Shown here: positions 53,185-62,429 of the stretch, in pieces
Numbering within the stretch: the stretch's first letter is position 1
How the letters are laid out: every line of letters starts with the position of its first letter
Assembly (NCBI RefSeq): GCF_032399705.1
Contig: NZ_CP135922.1
Span: forward strand, 6,014,001-6,078,000
Length of the DNA stretch: 64,000 nt
Origin: Paenibacillus sp. BIC5C1
GTDB lineage: Bacteria > Bacillota > Bacilli > Paenibacillales > Paenibacillaceae
Reading direction: 5' to 3'
Position numbers and translations under genes: made by a program
The notes under the pieces: generated by a model
Databases searched by the model: none
What the model saw: the letters and a program-made list of their open reading frames with translations, nothing else
Told to the model about the DNA's origin: nothing

Positions 53185-54471
53185 TTACTTGATTTTGCTG
53201 TCAACGTTCTTCGCAGCTTCATCCAGAGCGCCTTTGACATCCTGTTTGCCAAGCAGCACTTTTTCCAGCGCCTTGGTGAATTCTTCAACAAACACAGGTC
53301 CGTTTGTAGAACGCATGGTTACCGGTTTTTTCGCATAATCCATCATTTCGATGACCGGTTTGTCTGCTACTTCTTTGGCTTTGACTTCGTCCAGTTCTTT
53401 CACAGTCGCTGGCAGTACTTTACCGTTTGCAGAGCGAAGCTTCTGTGCATCTGTACCCGAGAGCCATTTCACCAGTTCGTAAGCCGCTTCTTTATTTTTA
53501 CCGGCTGCGTTGATCGCCCAACCCGCACTTGCGATGATGCTTGAACGAGTACCGTCTGTATTTTGCGGAATAAGTGCAGAACCATATTGAACATCGGATT
53601 TGTCGAGATCACCTTTGATCCAACGACCTGTAATCATCATGGCAAGCTTGTCTGTCATGAACATCGATGAATCTCCGCCAAGCGTCTCGGAATCCAGTGG
53701 CGTCGGGGATACACGGCTATCTCCTTGAGACCAGGATACATATTGCTCCATTGCCGCTATCGTTTTTTCACTATTCATGTAGCCTTCTGCAGCTGTTCCA
53801 TCCTCATTCGCGATGTCTGTACCGTAATCCCACAGGTACGTATAGATCGGATATTCCCATTTGCCTGCGTTGAATCCGAATTGAGTATATTTATTGCCAT
53901 CTTTTTTAGTCAGTTTTTGTGCAGTTGCAATCATGTCATCCCACGTCCATTCATCTGTTGGATAAGGGATTCCCGCTTCGTCAAACATACGTTTGTTGTA
54001 CCAGAGAGCAAGTGGGTTGAAATCTTTAGGCAAGTAGTATTGTTTGCCTTCGATTTTCATATTTTCAATGAGATCTTTTTGGAAAACATCCAGATTAAAC
54101 GACGTGTCCTTGTTCAAATAATCGTCAAGCGGCTCAATTACGCCTTTATCAACGTATTTGTAGTAGTCACCTTCACCAACCAGGAATACGTCTGGTGCCT
54201 GACCTGCTGCCAGGGATGTAGTGAGTTTTGTTCCGTAACCTTCACTTGGAATAGGCTCAAACTTCACTTCGATATCCGGGTGTGCAGCATTGAACTCTTC
54301 CGCAAGCTTCACTTCATCCGCACCAGAGTTGACATCTCCCCATACGGAGAAGGTGAGTTTTACCTTTTCTCCTTTTCCGCCTTCCGCACTGTTGCTTCCA
54401 CCTGAAGAACACGCGGATAACACTAATACCAAAATCAGCATCATGACCAAACTTGCGGACCCTTTTTTCAT
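53185..54471 (-). CDS. sugar ABC transporter substrate-binding lipoprotein
   Basis: 428 residues from ATG 54471 (MKKGSASLVMM), seven nt after GGGAGGT. Signal peptide ends with LSACSSGG, a lipobox, so it is a lipid-anchored exporter-exposed protein. Mature part is family 1 solute-binding: LTFSVWGDVNSGADEVKLAEEFNAAHPDIEVKFEPI, APDVFLVGEGDYYKYVDKGVIEPLDDYL, and PLALWYNKRMFDEAGIPYPTDEWTWDD. It captures an oligosaccharide (alpha-glucoside by context) for the two permeases. Confidence 0.94.
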   Translation of the reverse strand: MKKGSASLVMMLILVLVLSACSSGGSNSAEGGKGEKVKLTFSVWGDVNSGADEVKLAEEFNAAHPDIEVKFEPIPSEGYGTKLTTSLAAGQAPDVFLVGEGDYYKYVDKGVIEPLDDYLNKDTSFNLDVFQKDLIENMKIEGKQYYLPKDFNPLALWYNKRMFDEAGIPYPTDEWTWDDMIATAQKLTKKDGNKYTQFGFNAGKWEYPIYTYLWDYGTDIANEDGTAAEGYMNSEKTIAAMEQYVSWSQGDSRVSPTPLDSETLGGDSSMFMTDKLAMMITGRWIKGDLDKSDVQYGSALIPQNTDGTRSSIIASAGWAINAAGKNKEAAYELVKWLSGTDAQKLRSANGKVLPATVKELDEVKAKEVADKPVIEMMDYAKKPVTMRSTNGPVFVEEFTKALEKVLLGKQDVKGALDEAAKNVDSKIK

Positions 54472-54498
54472 TTGAATGACCTCCCACATGGATTTATA

Positions 54499-56829
54499 TT
54501 AAACCAAGGTTTGAAACCGTTTGCTGAAAGTAACTTGCTGACCGGACAGAAGGAGAGAAATTTCTTCCTCTGCATCACTCTCGATTAGAATACCCTCGGA
54601 CGTGATTGTGATATGCAACAACTGGTTTTGCCAGTAGAGCGGGAATTTCAAACTGCTCCATGACTCAGGCAGCTTTGGATCGAGATGAAGCTGGCCATCC
54701 AACATGCGAACTCCGGCAAATCCCATCACCACACATTCCCATATTCCGCCCAGCGAAGCTGAATGGATGCCTGCATCCGAAGAGTGCATATGCGGCCCCA
54801 GATCAATCTCGGACGCCCGGCGGAAAAGATCATATGCGAGCGGACGATCACCGAAGTCACTGGCAAGAATACTGTGAGTCGACAGGGACAATGAGGAATC
54901 ATGCAATGTTTTTTCCTCGTAATAGTCATAGTTCGCACGTTTGATAGCGGGTTCAAATTTATTCTCAAGCAGGAAGAACAGCATCATGATGTCAGCCTGC
55001 TTCGAAATTTGCATTTCACCAACCTGATCCAGGTTGTAGTCATTGAAGATGCTGGCAACTTTGGTCTGATTTTTATAAGGAGTAAGATCAATGACTTTCT
55101 TCTGCAAGTAAGTATCATCTTGCGGAATAAGTCCCTGTTCATTCGGCCCAGGCAGATACATTTGATCCAGCTTGTTCCACGCTTCCCGAGCAGATGTCAG
55201 GTTAAGCTTCGTAGACAATGCTTTGAGCAACTCAGGTTTCTCCTGCTGAAGCTGTTCATAATATTGAATAGCCAACTCCATATTGAAATGAGCCATGTGA
55301 TTAGTAAATGCATTGTTGTCCACATGTTCCTTATACTCATCCGGTCCAACAACCTCATTGATGTGATAGCGTCCCTTGGACTCATCCCACTCCAGGCGGC
55401 TGGCCCAGAACGTTGCTGTATCAAAAATGATCTCGTAGCCATATTGATCCATGAACGCCTCATCGCCTGTAGACTGGACGTAATGCCAAACGGCATAAGC
55501 GATGTCAGAGGTAATATGCTGTTCAATGAAGCCGGACCAGATCTTCGTCTGTTCTCCGGTTACGATATCTACATCCCCCCATACCGGTGTAACTTCGCCA
55601 TCTTCGATCCAGGCTGCTTCCCAAGGATACATAGCTCCTTCGAATCCGTTCTCCTTGGCTTTACTTCTAGCTCCATCCAACCCCTGATATCGATATTCCA
55701 GCAAGGATCTTGCGATCTTGGGATTGCTGTAGATGAAGAATGGAAGGATGAAGATTTCCGTATCCCAAAAGGAATGTCCCTTGTACCCTTCACCACTTAA
55801 TCCTTTCGCCCCGATTCCCATGCGATTATCATGCGCAGGTGTCATAATGACGAGGTGATAGATGGCGAAACGGATGGCAAGCTGGTCATACCCACTTGTG
55901 CTATCCACTTCAATGTTGTACGTGGACCAGGTATCTGCCCAAGCGTTAGCGCTTTCACGAAATAGCTGATCATACCCTTTTTGCGACTCTTGCTTCAGTT
56001 CTGTCAGTGCAGATTCACGCATTTGATCCAGTGAATATCCACCGTTGCTGTACACCAGATCGCGGCTGGCATGCACATTCGAGATTTTTTCCAGTGTTAC
56101 CGATTGTCCGGCTTCCACGGTTACTGTACCTTCGATGCCAACCTTGCGGCGTCCCATCGTTTGACGCAATTCCGGCTCAACCTTTTCACCATTCAGCTGC
56201 CAGTTATGCACCGTATTGGTTACAAAATCAACAGCGGATTGTGTCGTCGTTGACGTCATTTGAATATATGTCTTTTCAAATATCCGTTTTTCGCCTTCTG
56301 TGAAATGCTGCGCACCCGAGTTCGTCCATTGTCCATTAATACCGGATGCAATGTGAACACGCGCCTGACCATCCAGTGGCTTGATGCTTACAGATGAACC
56401 AACCAGATGACGGTTGCTCAAGGAAACAAAGCGACGAAATTGAAGTTCAAAACTTTCTCCTGTTGGGCTCTGCCATACCACGTTACGGGTCAGCTCACCG
56501 TTTTTGAGATTCAGTTGACGACTGTAGCTGATCGTTCTTCCTTTTTCCAAGCTGAAGTTTTCCCCATTCAGTGTGATAGATAGCTCCGTCACATCTGCTG
56601 CATTAGGGAGTTCTGTTACTTCATGCTCATCAAACTTATTGAATGTTCCAGCTACGAACCAGTTCCGCACCTGTCCAACATAATTCTCGTCCGTTGCGGA
56701 GCGAAGTCCCATGTAGCCGTTTCCAAGTGAGAGCACAGCTTCGCCTTTCCCTTGATGAGCCGGATCAAACCCGGTTTCAGTTACCAGCCAGTTACTCCAT
56801 TCTCCTTGTCCTGCATCGTATTTCAGCAA
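54499..56829 (-). CDS. GH65 inverting glycoside phosphorylase (kojibiose/maltose/nigerose type)
   Basis: 776 residues, full GH65 length. Beta-sandwich N-terminus (WSNWLVTETGFDPAHQGKGEAVLSLGNGYMGLRS), then the (alpha/alpha)6 barrel. GHSFWDTEIFILPFF and RYQGLDGARSKAKENGFEGAMYPWE lead to the acid/base Glu in NEVVGPDEYKEHVDNNAFTN. It cleaves an alpha-glucobiose with phosphate to beta-glucose 1-phosphate and glucose. The linkage cannot be told from motifs. pgmB in the same operon agrees with a beta-G1P product. ATG 56829, first gene of the operon. Confidence 0.94.
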   Translation of the reverse strand: MLKYDAGQGEWSNWLVTETGFDPAHQGKGEAVLSLGNGYMGLRSATDENYVGQVRNWFVAGTFNKFDEHEVTELPNAADVTELSITLNGENFSLEKGRTISYSRQLNLKNGELTRNVVWQSPTGESFELQFRRFVSLSNRHLVGSSVSIKPLDGQARVHIASGINGQWTNSGAQHFTEGEKRIFEKTYIQMTSTTTQSAVDFVTNTVHNWQLNGEKVEPELRQTMGRRKVGIEGTVTVEAGQSVTLEKISNVHASRDLVYSNGGYSLDQMRESALTELKQESQKGYDQLFRESANAWADTWSTYNIEVDSTSGYDQLAIRFAIYHLVIMTPAHDNRMGIGAKGLSGEGYKGHSFWDTEIFILPFFIYSNPKIARSLLEYRYQGLDGARSKAKENGFEGAMYPWEAAWIEDGEVTPVWGDVDIVTGEQTKIWSGFIEQHITSDIAYAVWHYVQSTGDEAFMDQYGYEIIFDTATFWASRLEWDESKGRYHINEVVGPDEYKEHVDNNAFTNHMAHFNMELAIQYYEQLQQEKPELLKALSTKLNLTSAREAWNKLDQMYLPGPNEQGLIPQDDTYLQKKVIDLTPYKNQTKVASIFNDYNLDQVGEMQISKQADIMMLFFLLENKFEPAIKRANYDYYEEKTLHDSSLSLSTHSILASDFGDRPLAYDLFRRASEIDLGPHMHSSDAGIHSASLGGIWECVVMGFAGVRMLDGQLHLDPKLPESWSSLKFPLYWQNQLLHITITSEGILIESDAEEEISLLLSGQQVTFSKRFQTLV

Positions 56830-56861
56830 TTTGTATTCCCCCTATGTCTATCTTATGTTGT

Positions 56862-56879
56862 ATCCGAAACGTTTTGGAT
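56862..56879. promoter_or_regulatory. LacI-type operator 1 in the alpha-glucoside promoter
   Basis: ATCCGAAACGTTTTGGAT, nearly symmetric and centred on ACGT. It lies 33 nt upstream of the GH65 start. Confidence 0.75.
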
Positions 56880-56895
56880 TTGAGTAAAAATAATA

Positions 56896-56909
56896 CCGAA
56901 ACGTTTCGG
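56896..56909. promoter_or_regulatory. LacI-type operator 2 in the alpha-glucoside promoter
   Basis: CCGAAACGTTTCGG is a perfect 14-bp palindrome, 32 bp centre-to-centre from operator 1 (about three helical turns). Confidence 0.8.
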
Positions 56910-56985
56910 ATTTAATAAAACATTCCGGTGCTCTTTTCATCTGGTTCATTTTGCAATCCCTCGCGAACCGTATTCTCAGCTAAAC

Positions 56986-58002
56986 TTAGCGACCTGGTAT
57001 GGCTGTCGAGGATCTCAAAACCAATTCATTTTGCAAAATATTAAATTTGGGGCTGTCTTCCGATCTCAGCATGCCCATCAGCAGGTTTGCAGCTTCATGT
57101 CCCAACTGATACATGTTCTGGCCGATGGTGGTGAGTGGTGGTTGAAAATAAGCGGCTGTTGGAATGTCGTCAAATCCCACTACAGACAACTCATCCGGTA
57201 TAGAGATGCCTATTTCATTGGCAGCCTTCATTACACCCAGAGCCATCATGTCGCTTGCGCAAAAGACTGCGGTAATTTCCGGATATGTCTTCAACAATCC
57301 AGAAGCTTGTTGCTGTGCTTCCTCTTCCGTGAAATTCCCGTTTACGATCCATTCAGGCTTCAAGCTCAACCCTGCATTTCGCATTGCATCGGAATATCCT
57401 TCATAGCGCTCCTTGGATACAAAAGCCTCGGGGTACCCGTTCACCATGGCAATCTGCCGATGACCCAAACCAATAAGGTGCTCTAAAGCAGTTTGTGCAC
57501 TTTGTTTGTGATTCGTTGATACAAAACCAACATACTCACTGTGAATGGGTATATCAATCAATACACAAGGAATGTCACTATCCAATACTTCCTGCAAATA
57601 CGGATCATCCGTCTTCACACCCTGAAGAATGACACCATCCACCTTTCGTTCCCTGCACAGCTGTGTGTACGTTTTCATCTTTTGCTTCGCTGTATTTGTG
57701 CTGAACAAAATCAGATCATAATCCGAATTGGCAGCGCTATCATTAATACCGCAAAGTACTTCGAAAACAAAGTTGTTATCGATGTTTTTGTACGTCATGC
57801 CTGATACGAGCAACCCCAGCGTTTTGGTTTCCTTCATGACCAGGCCTCTCGCTAGACCATTTGGACTATAGTTCAGGGTTTCGGCGGCTTCTTTAATCAG
57901 TTTGCGCGTACTATCGCTGACGTCCGAGTACCCATTCAGAGCTCTGGATACGGTCGTAATCGAAAATCCCGTCATTTGTGATATGTCTTTAATTGTAGCC
58001 AA
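56986..58002 (-). CDS. LacI-family regulator of the alpha-glucoside operon
   Basis: 338 residues. MATIKDISQMTGFSITTVSRALNGYSDVSDSTRKLIKEAAETLNYSPNGLARGLV is a complete LacI DNA-binding domain with hinge helix. The periplasmic-binding-like core follows (LGLLVSGMTY, GVILQGVKTD, SVVGFDDIPTAAYFQPPLTTIGQN). It should bind ATCCGAAACGTTTCGGAT-type sites found at 56862, 56896 and before its own gene (58012), giving autoregulation. The inducer is probably the imported disaccharide. Convergence of gene and target on one strand, with a 150-nt gap, argues for local control. Confidence 0.93.
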   Translation of the reverse strand: MATIKDISQMTGFSITTVSRALNGYSDVSDSTRKLIKEAAETLNYSPNGLARGLVMKETKTLGLLVSGMTYKNIDNNFVFEVLCGINDSAANSDYDLILFSTNTAKQKMKTYTQLCRERKVDGVILQGVKTDDPYLQEVLDSDIPCVLIDIPIHSEYVGFVSTNHKQSAQTALEHLIGLGHRQIAMVNGYPEAFVSKERYEGYSDAMRNAGLSLKPEWIVNGNFTEEEAQQQASGLLKTYPEITAVFCASDMMALGVMKAANEIGISIPDELSVVGFDDIPTAAYFQPPLTTIGQNMYQLGHEAANLLMGMLRSEDSPKFNILQNELVLRSSTAIPGR

Positions 58003-58011
58003 TTGCTTTCC

Positions 58012-58028
58012 TCCAAAACGTTTCGGAT
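58012..58028. promoter_or_regulatory. LacI-type operator 3 at the regulator gene
   Basis: TCCAAAACGTTTCGGAT, 10 to 26 nt upstream of the LacI start, same sequence as the two operators at the GH65 promoter. Confidence 0.75.
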
Positions 58029-58154
58029 TACTTATATTTCTGAGTATACGGATTCAAGAAAAAAAATCAAGAACTTTTTTCGACATTATTTTTGCCTTTT
58101 TGTATCTCATGCGTCCTTTCCCTTATTCTACCCACATTCAGGATGGAAAAAGAA

Positions 58155-58194
58155 TAAAAAAAAATCTCCCGACTTTTAAATCAAGTCGGGAGAT
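58155..58194 (-). terminator. terminator of the cyo operon
   Basis: Minus strand: GATCTCCCGACTT-GATTTAA-AAGTCGGGAGATTTTTTTT, 11-pair perfect stem with T8. Confidence 0.9.
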
Positions 58195-58215
58195 CCCTTA
58201 ACCTATTTCATAAAC

Positions 58216-58545
58216 TTAATGTGCAACGGTATTGTTCAACATGATCCAGATGGAACCAATAACAATGGTCAACATGATCAACAGACCAAAGATCAAAGCC
58301 ATTACATTCCAGCGTGGCTTCTCCGATTCACGGATATGCATGAAGAAGAAGAGTTGAACCACAAACTGAAGTCCTGCTGTTACCAGAACGACACTCAGCG
58401 TTGCTGTTCTGCCCATCATGTCATTCAGAACCACTACCAAAGGGATAATGGTCAGGACTACGGACAGAATGAAGCCGATGACATAGGACTTGAGTGAACC
58501 ATGCTGTTCGTGGCCATGGGACTCATGTGAGTTATGCTCTGCCAT
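58216..58545 (-). CDS. cyoD: cytochrome bo3-type quinol oxidase subunit IV
   Basis: 109 residues. His-rich N-terminus (HNSHESHGHEQHG), then three membrane helices (YVIGFILSVVLTIIPLVVVLN, LSVVLVTAGLQFVVQLFFFMH, VMALIFGLLIMLTIVIGSIWIML). ATG follows the TAG of cyoC directly. Accessory subunit that stabilises the oxidase. Confidence 0.9.
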   Translation of the reverse strand: MAEHNSHESHGHEQHGSLKSYVIGFILSVVLTIIPLVVVLNDMMGRTATLSVVLVTAGLQFVVQLFFFMHIRESEKPRWNVMALIFGLLIMLTIVIGSIWIMLNNTVAH

Positions 58546-59166
58546 CTACATCACCCCCATCAGATAGACGATCGACAGGAGGAAAATCCAGACGACGTCC
58601 AAGAAGTGCCAGTACAAGCTGATTACGTTGATTTTACCGCGTGTTACATCGGTAATTCCACGTTTTTTCAGTTGCAGCATCAATCCGATCATCCAGATCA
58701 GACCGAGCGATACGTGAAGTCCGTGAGTACCCACAAGGGTGAAGAATGCACCAGAAGCCGCACTCGTTGTATAACTGAACCCTTCGTGAATCAACTCAAT
58801 AAACTCCGTTACTTCCAAGGCAATAAAGCTTGCACCCAGAACTGCTGTAACTGCCAGCCAGCTGATCAATTGCTTCACCTTGCCCTGATTCATGGCAAGA
58901 ACCGCAAGTCCACTTGTGAATGAACTTGTAAGCAAGATAAATGTTTCGGCAATAACGCCAGGCATTTTGATCAATTCAGACAACACAGGTCCGCCCGCCG
59001 TATTGTCACGCAACACAATAAAGGTTGCGAACAATACGGAGAACAGGATAACGTCGGAAATCAGGAAGAACCAGAATCCGAGTATTTTCAATTCTTGCGG
59101 GTCATGGTGACCATGGTCATGATCATGTGCATGGTCATGACCGTGCTTCGCGGCTGCTTGAGCCAT
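58546..59166 (-). CDS. cyoC: cytochrome bo3-type quinol oxidase subunit III
   Basis: 206 residues. HGHDHAHDHDHGHHDPQELK is an extended His-rich leader. Five membrane helices follow (KILGFWFFLISDVILFSVLFATFIVL, FILLTSSFTSGLAVLAM, SWLAVTAVLGASFIALEVTEF, GTHGLHVSLGLIWMIGLML). The HGLHVxxGL motif is the subunit III mark. Overlaps neither neighbour; GGGGGT eight nt upstream. Confidence 0.93.
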   Translation of the reverse strand: MAQAAAKHGHDHAHDHDHGHHDPQELKILGFWFFLISDVILFSVLFATFIVLRDNTAGGPVLSELIKMPGVIAETFILLTSSFTSGLAVLAMNQGKVKQLISWLAVTAVLGASFIALEVTEFIELIHEGFSYTTSAASGAFFTLVGTHGLHVSLGLIWMIGLMLQLKKRGITDVTRGKINVISLYWHFLDVVWIFLLSIVYLMGVM

Positions 59167-61137
59167 TTATACCGACCCCCTTAACGACGCTTCGGTACGC
59201 TTAATTTCGTCAACCGGAATATAATAATCCGTATCGTATGAGAATGAACGAGCGATCATGCAAATTCCTACGCCAGCGAGTCCAAGAATCGCCATCCACA
59301 GCCATCCGAATACAAAGCCGAAACCGGCGATGAACCAGAATATAGACATAATGAACGGAATCGCGGAATTCTTAGGCATATGAATCGGCTCAAGCGGCTG
59401 TTCAGGTGGATAAATTCCTTTTGCACGACGTTCTTTCTCTTCCCACCACTCATCAATATCATCTCCGCGCGGTGTAATGGCGAAGTTATATTCAGGAGCA
59501 GGTGAAGGAATCGACCACTCGAGCGTACGACCACCCCAAGGGTCGCCAGAAGCTTTGAGTGTTTTGTATTTCCGAATGCCGTCTGCGATTTGTGCAACCT
59601 GGAACAAGAATCCGACACCCATCAGGAATGCCCCGATTGTGGATACAAAGTTCAGTTCCCACCAGCCAGTATCCCAGCCATAGGTGCTCAGACGACGTGT
59701 CATACCCATCAAACCGACAGCGTACTGCGGCATGAAGCAGACATAGAAACCGATATTCCAAGTCCAGAAAGCCCATTTACCCAGTTTTTCAGGTAGTTGG
59801 AATCCAAACATTTTAGGCCACCAGTAGTACAGACCTGCGAAGTATCCGAATACTACACCACCAATCAATACTTGGTGGAAGTGGGCAATCAGGAAGTAAC
59901 TGTTGTGGAACTGGAAGTCAGCAGGTGCAACGGACAACATAACCCCCGTCATCCCCCCGACGATAAAGCATGGTATAAATGCTATTGTCCATAGCATCGG
60001 GGTATCCATGCGTATCCTTCCCCGGAACATGGTAAACAGCCAGTTAAATATTTTAACCCCTGTTGGTATGGCAATCAACATCGTGGTAACGGCGAAGAAT
60101 GCATTAACGTCTGCTCCCGAACCCATCGTGAAGAAGTGATGCGCCCATGTAAAGAAGGACAGGAAGCTAATGATCAGCATCGCAAATACCATTGATTTGT
60201 AACCAAACAATTTTTTCTTCGAGAATGTACTTACAATCTCGGAGAACACACCGAATGCCGGCAAGACAACGATATATACCTCAGGGTGACCCCACATCCA
60301 GATCAAGTTGATATACATCATCGGATTACCGCCCAGATCAAGTGTGAAGAAATGCGCCCCCGCAAACCTGTCGAGGAAGAGCAAAGCAAGTGTCACTGTC
60401 AAGATTGGGAATGCAAACAGAATGATAATACAAGTGGAGAATACCGACCATGTAAACATCGGCATTTTCATCCATTTCATGCCTGGCGCACGCATTTTAA
60501 TGATGGTAACCAGGAAGTTGATACCGGTAGCCAGGGAACCGATACCCGAAATCTGAATACCCCATATATAGAAGTTTTGTCCCACCCCCGGGCTATGCGA
60601 TAGCTCCGATAAAGGTGGATAACTGAGCCAGCCTGCGTCCGGTGAACCACCGATAACGAAGGACAGGTTGAACAGCATTGCTCCCAGGAAGAATAACCAG
60701 AAGCTCAGTGCATTCAGGAATGGGAACGCAACGTCCCTTGCCCCGATTTGAAGCGGTACAATAACATTAAATAAACCGAACATAAACGGCATCGCCATGA
60801 ATAGGATCATGATCGTACCATGAGTCGTAAAGACCTGATTATAGTGCTCGGGATGTAAGAAATCCATGTTAGGCATAGCTAGCTGAAGACGCATCATCAG
60901 TGCATCCACACCACCACGGAAAAGCATGATAATGGAAGCAATAATATACATAATACCGATCTTTTTATGATCGACGGTAGTTAACCAGTTACGCCAGAGC
61001 CAGCCCCATTTTTTGAAATAAGTCAGCACCGCTACGATGGTAATCATCGTAATTCCGATCGCTACGTCCGCACCATAAATCAGCGGATCACCGGTAACGA
61101 AAAACTCCGATGCAAACTCCTTAAGTCTCTCTAACAT
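59167..61137 (-). CDS. cyoB: cytochrome bo3-type quinol oxidase subunit I
   Basis: 656 residues, about 15 helices as in CyoB. Haem and CuB ligands are visible: THGTIMILF (haem a His), WGHPEVYIVVLP (His-Tyr crosslink), TWAHHFFTMGSGADVN (two His) and HFHQVLIGG (His). The catalytic subunit that reduces O2 and pumps protons. ATG 61137 follows AAAGGAGG. Start 21 nt after cyoA. Confidence 0.97.
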   Translation of the reverse strand: MLERLKEFASEFFVTGDPLIYGADVAIGITMITIVAVLTYFKKWGWLWRNWLTTVDHKKIGIMYIIASIIMLFRGGVDALMMRLQLAMPNMDFLHPEHYNQVFTTHGTIMILFMAMPFMFGLFNVIVPLQIGARDVAFPFLNALSFWLFFLGAMLFNLSFVIGGSPDAGWLSYPPLSELSHSPGVGQNFYIWGIQISGIGSLATGINFLVTIIKMRAPGMKWMKMPMFTWSVFSTCIIILFAFPILTVTLALLFLDRFAGAHFFTLDLGGNPMMYINLIWMWGHPEVYIVVLPAFGVFSEIVSTFSKKKLFGYKSMVFAMLIISFLSFFTWAHHFFTMGSGADVNAFFAVTTMLIAIPTGVKIFNWLFTMFRGRIRMDTPMLWTIAFIPCFIVGGMTGVMLSVAPADFQFHNSYFLIAHFHQVLIGGVVFGYFAGLYYWWPKMFGFQLPEKLGKWAFWTWNIGFYVCFMPQYAVGLMGMTRRLSTYGWDTGWWELNFVSTIGAFLMGVGFLFQVAQIADGIRKYKTLKASGDPWGGRTLEWSIPSPAPEYNFAITPRGDDIDEWWEEKERRAKGIYPPEQPLEPIHMPKNSAIPFIMSIFWFIAGFGFVFGWLWMAILGLAGVGICMIARSFSYDTDYYIPVDEIKRTEASLRGSV

Positions 61138-61158
61138 TGGGGGCCTCCTTTCGAATCT

Positions 61159-62112
61159 TTAGTTAGCACTCTTGTCCACGTCTTGCGTAGTAATCTCTTT
61201 GGCACCAGAAGCTTCACCGTGTTTACTGTGAGCACTTTGACCATCAACAACATACTTGGTCACGATGTCCTGGAACAATCCTTCTGGGAAGGAAGAATAA
61301 TAAGCTACATTGCTTGTTCCCGGTTCCGCCAGTGTTTTATACATTTCTTGCGTCAGCGGTTGGGATTGTAGTTTCACTTCATTCACCCATTTGTCGAAAT
61401 CTTCATCTGATGTAGCATTGACATCAAAACGCATTTGGGCAAAATGTTCACCGGTAAAGTTGGCACCTGAACCCCAATATTGACCTTCATGATCAGCTTG
61501 CAAGTACAAGGTCATCGCCATACCCGACATTGTATAAATCTGTCCACCAAGCTGCGGAATCCAGAACGAGTTCATCGGTGAATCCGCGGTGAGCTCAAAT
61601 TTTACGGGCCGGTCTGCCGGGATATTCAACGTGTTGACCGTTGCAATACCTTGCTCCGGATACATAAACAACCATTTCCAGTCCAGTGAAGATACTTGAA
61701 TGGTCACCGGTGCTTTCTCGGAAGCCATTGGCTTCGAAGGTTCCAGATCATAGGTGTAGCGAATGGTTACAATCGCCAGCAAACCAATAATGATAATCGG
61801 AACGGTCCACCAGATAGCCTCCGCTTTAGTGCTATGAGACCAGTTAGGCTCATATGCAGATTTATTGTCCGGTTTGTCGCGGTAACGCCATACAATTACT
61901 GCAGACAAAATCAATACAGGCACAATAACGACTGCACACAGAATTGTCGAAATGACAATCAAATCTCTCTGCGAAGCGCCAATAGGCCCTTTCGGATCCA
62001 GAACAACGTACTGCCCGCCTGCCAGCATTGGCCAGACAATCAATGCAATTGTAACCAACGTCAGGACAACCGGAATGATTATCCGAATTAGCGACCTAGG
62101 TTTCTTGTTCAT
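61159..62112 (-). CDS. cyoA: cytochrome bo3-type quinol oxidase subunit II, lipobox cysteine absent
   Basis: 317 residues. N-terminal helix, then YVVLDPKGPIGASQRDLIVIST, a second helix, and the soluble cupredoxin domain. NSFWIPQLGGQIYTMSGM and GANFTGEHFAQMRF replace the CuA ligand segment of cytochrome c oxidases, so this is a quinol oxidase. At the place where E. coli CyoA has its lipidated cysteine (GC before ...LDPKG) this protein has LAGGQYVV, so no lipid anchor is expected. First gene of cyoABCD. ATG 62112 after GGAGAGGGG. Confidence 0.93.
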   Translation of the reverse strand: MNKKPRSLIRIIIPVVLTLVTIALIVWPMLAGGQYVVLDPKGPIGASQRDLIVISTILCAVVIVPVLILSAVIVWRYRDKPDNKSAYEPNWSHSTKAEAIWWTVPIIIIGLLAIVTIRYTYDLEPSKPMASEKAPVTIQVSSLDWKWLFMYPEQGIATVNTLNIPADRPVKFELTADSPMNSFWIPQLGGQIYTMSGMAMTLYLQADHEGQYWGSGANFTGEHFAQMRFDVNATSDEDFDKWVNEVKLQSQPLTQEMYKTLAEPGTSNVAYYSSFPEGLFQDIVTKYVVDGQSAHSKHGEASGAKEITTQDVDKSAN

Positions 62113-62139
62113 CTTGATCCCCTCTCCTTAAATTCGCTC

Positions 62140-62157
62140 ATACTGAAAAAACAGTAT
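62140..62157. promoter_or_regulatory. short inverted repeat in the cyoA leader
   Basis: ATACTG-AAAAAA-CAGTAT, perfect 6-6-6, 28 nt upstream of the cyoA start. On the minus strand it reads ATACTG-TTTTTT-CAGTAT. Confidence 0.4.
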
Positions 62158-62241
62158 ACTACTCTCTTCCTTCTAAAGATATCAGAAATGAGCAACTTTT
62201 TTGTTCATGTTAACAAATTTGTCGATTTTGCACCTTAAATG

Positions 62242-62259
62242 TGTGAATTTTTTCTCACA
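62242..62259. promoter_or_regulatory. Fnr/Rex-like inverted repeat with long spacer upstream of cyoA
   Basis: TGTGA-ATTTTTTC-TCACA. The half-sites match Fnr (TGTGA-N6-TCACA) and Rex (TTGTGA-N6-TCACAA), but the spacer is 8 nt rather than 6. It lies 130 nt upstream of cyoA. Confidence 0.4.
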
Positions 62260-62313
62260 AATCGCTTGCACACTTGATATTTCCTCATTGTAATCTTTAC
62301 ACTTCAAGTCACA

Positions 62314-62372
62314 AAATAAAACCCTTTGCAGTCCCGTTGAACAGTATCAACGAATCCGCAAAGGGCTTTATT
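62314..62372 (-). terminator. terminator of the small membrane protein gene
   Basis: Minus strand: AAAGCCCTTTGCGGA-TCGTTGA-TACTGT-TCAACG-GACTGCAAAGGGTTTTATTTT, stem with internal loop and U-rich tail. Confidence 0.8.
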
Positions 62373-62429
62373 GACTGGGATTCCGGGTGCTCATCCAGTC
62401 TTATTATGAACGAATTAACGCAAGATTAT

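Noticed and set aside
54901..55800. 299-codon plus-strand ORF opposite the GH65 gene
   Set aside because: Antisense to a full-length GH65 enzyme with visible catalytic motif; no supporting signals.
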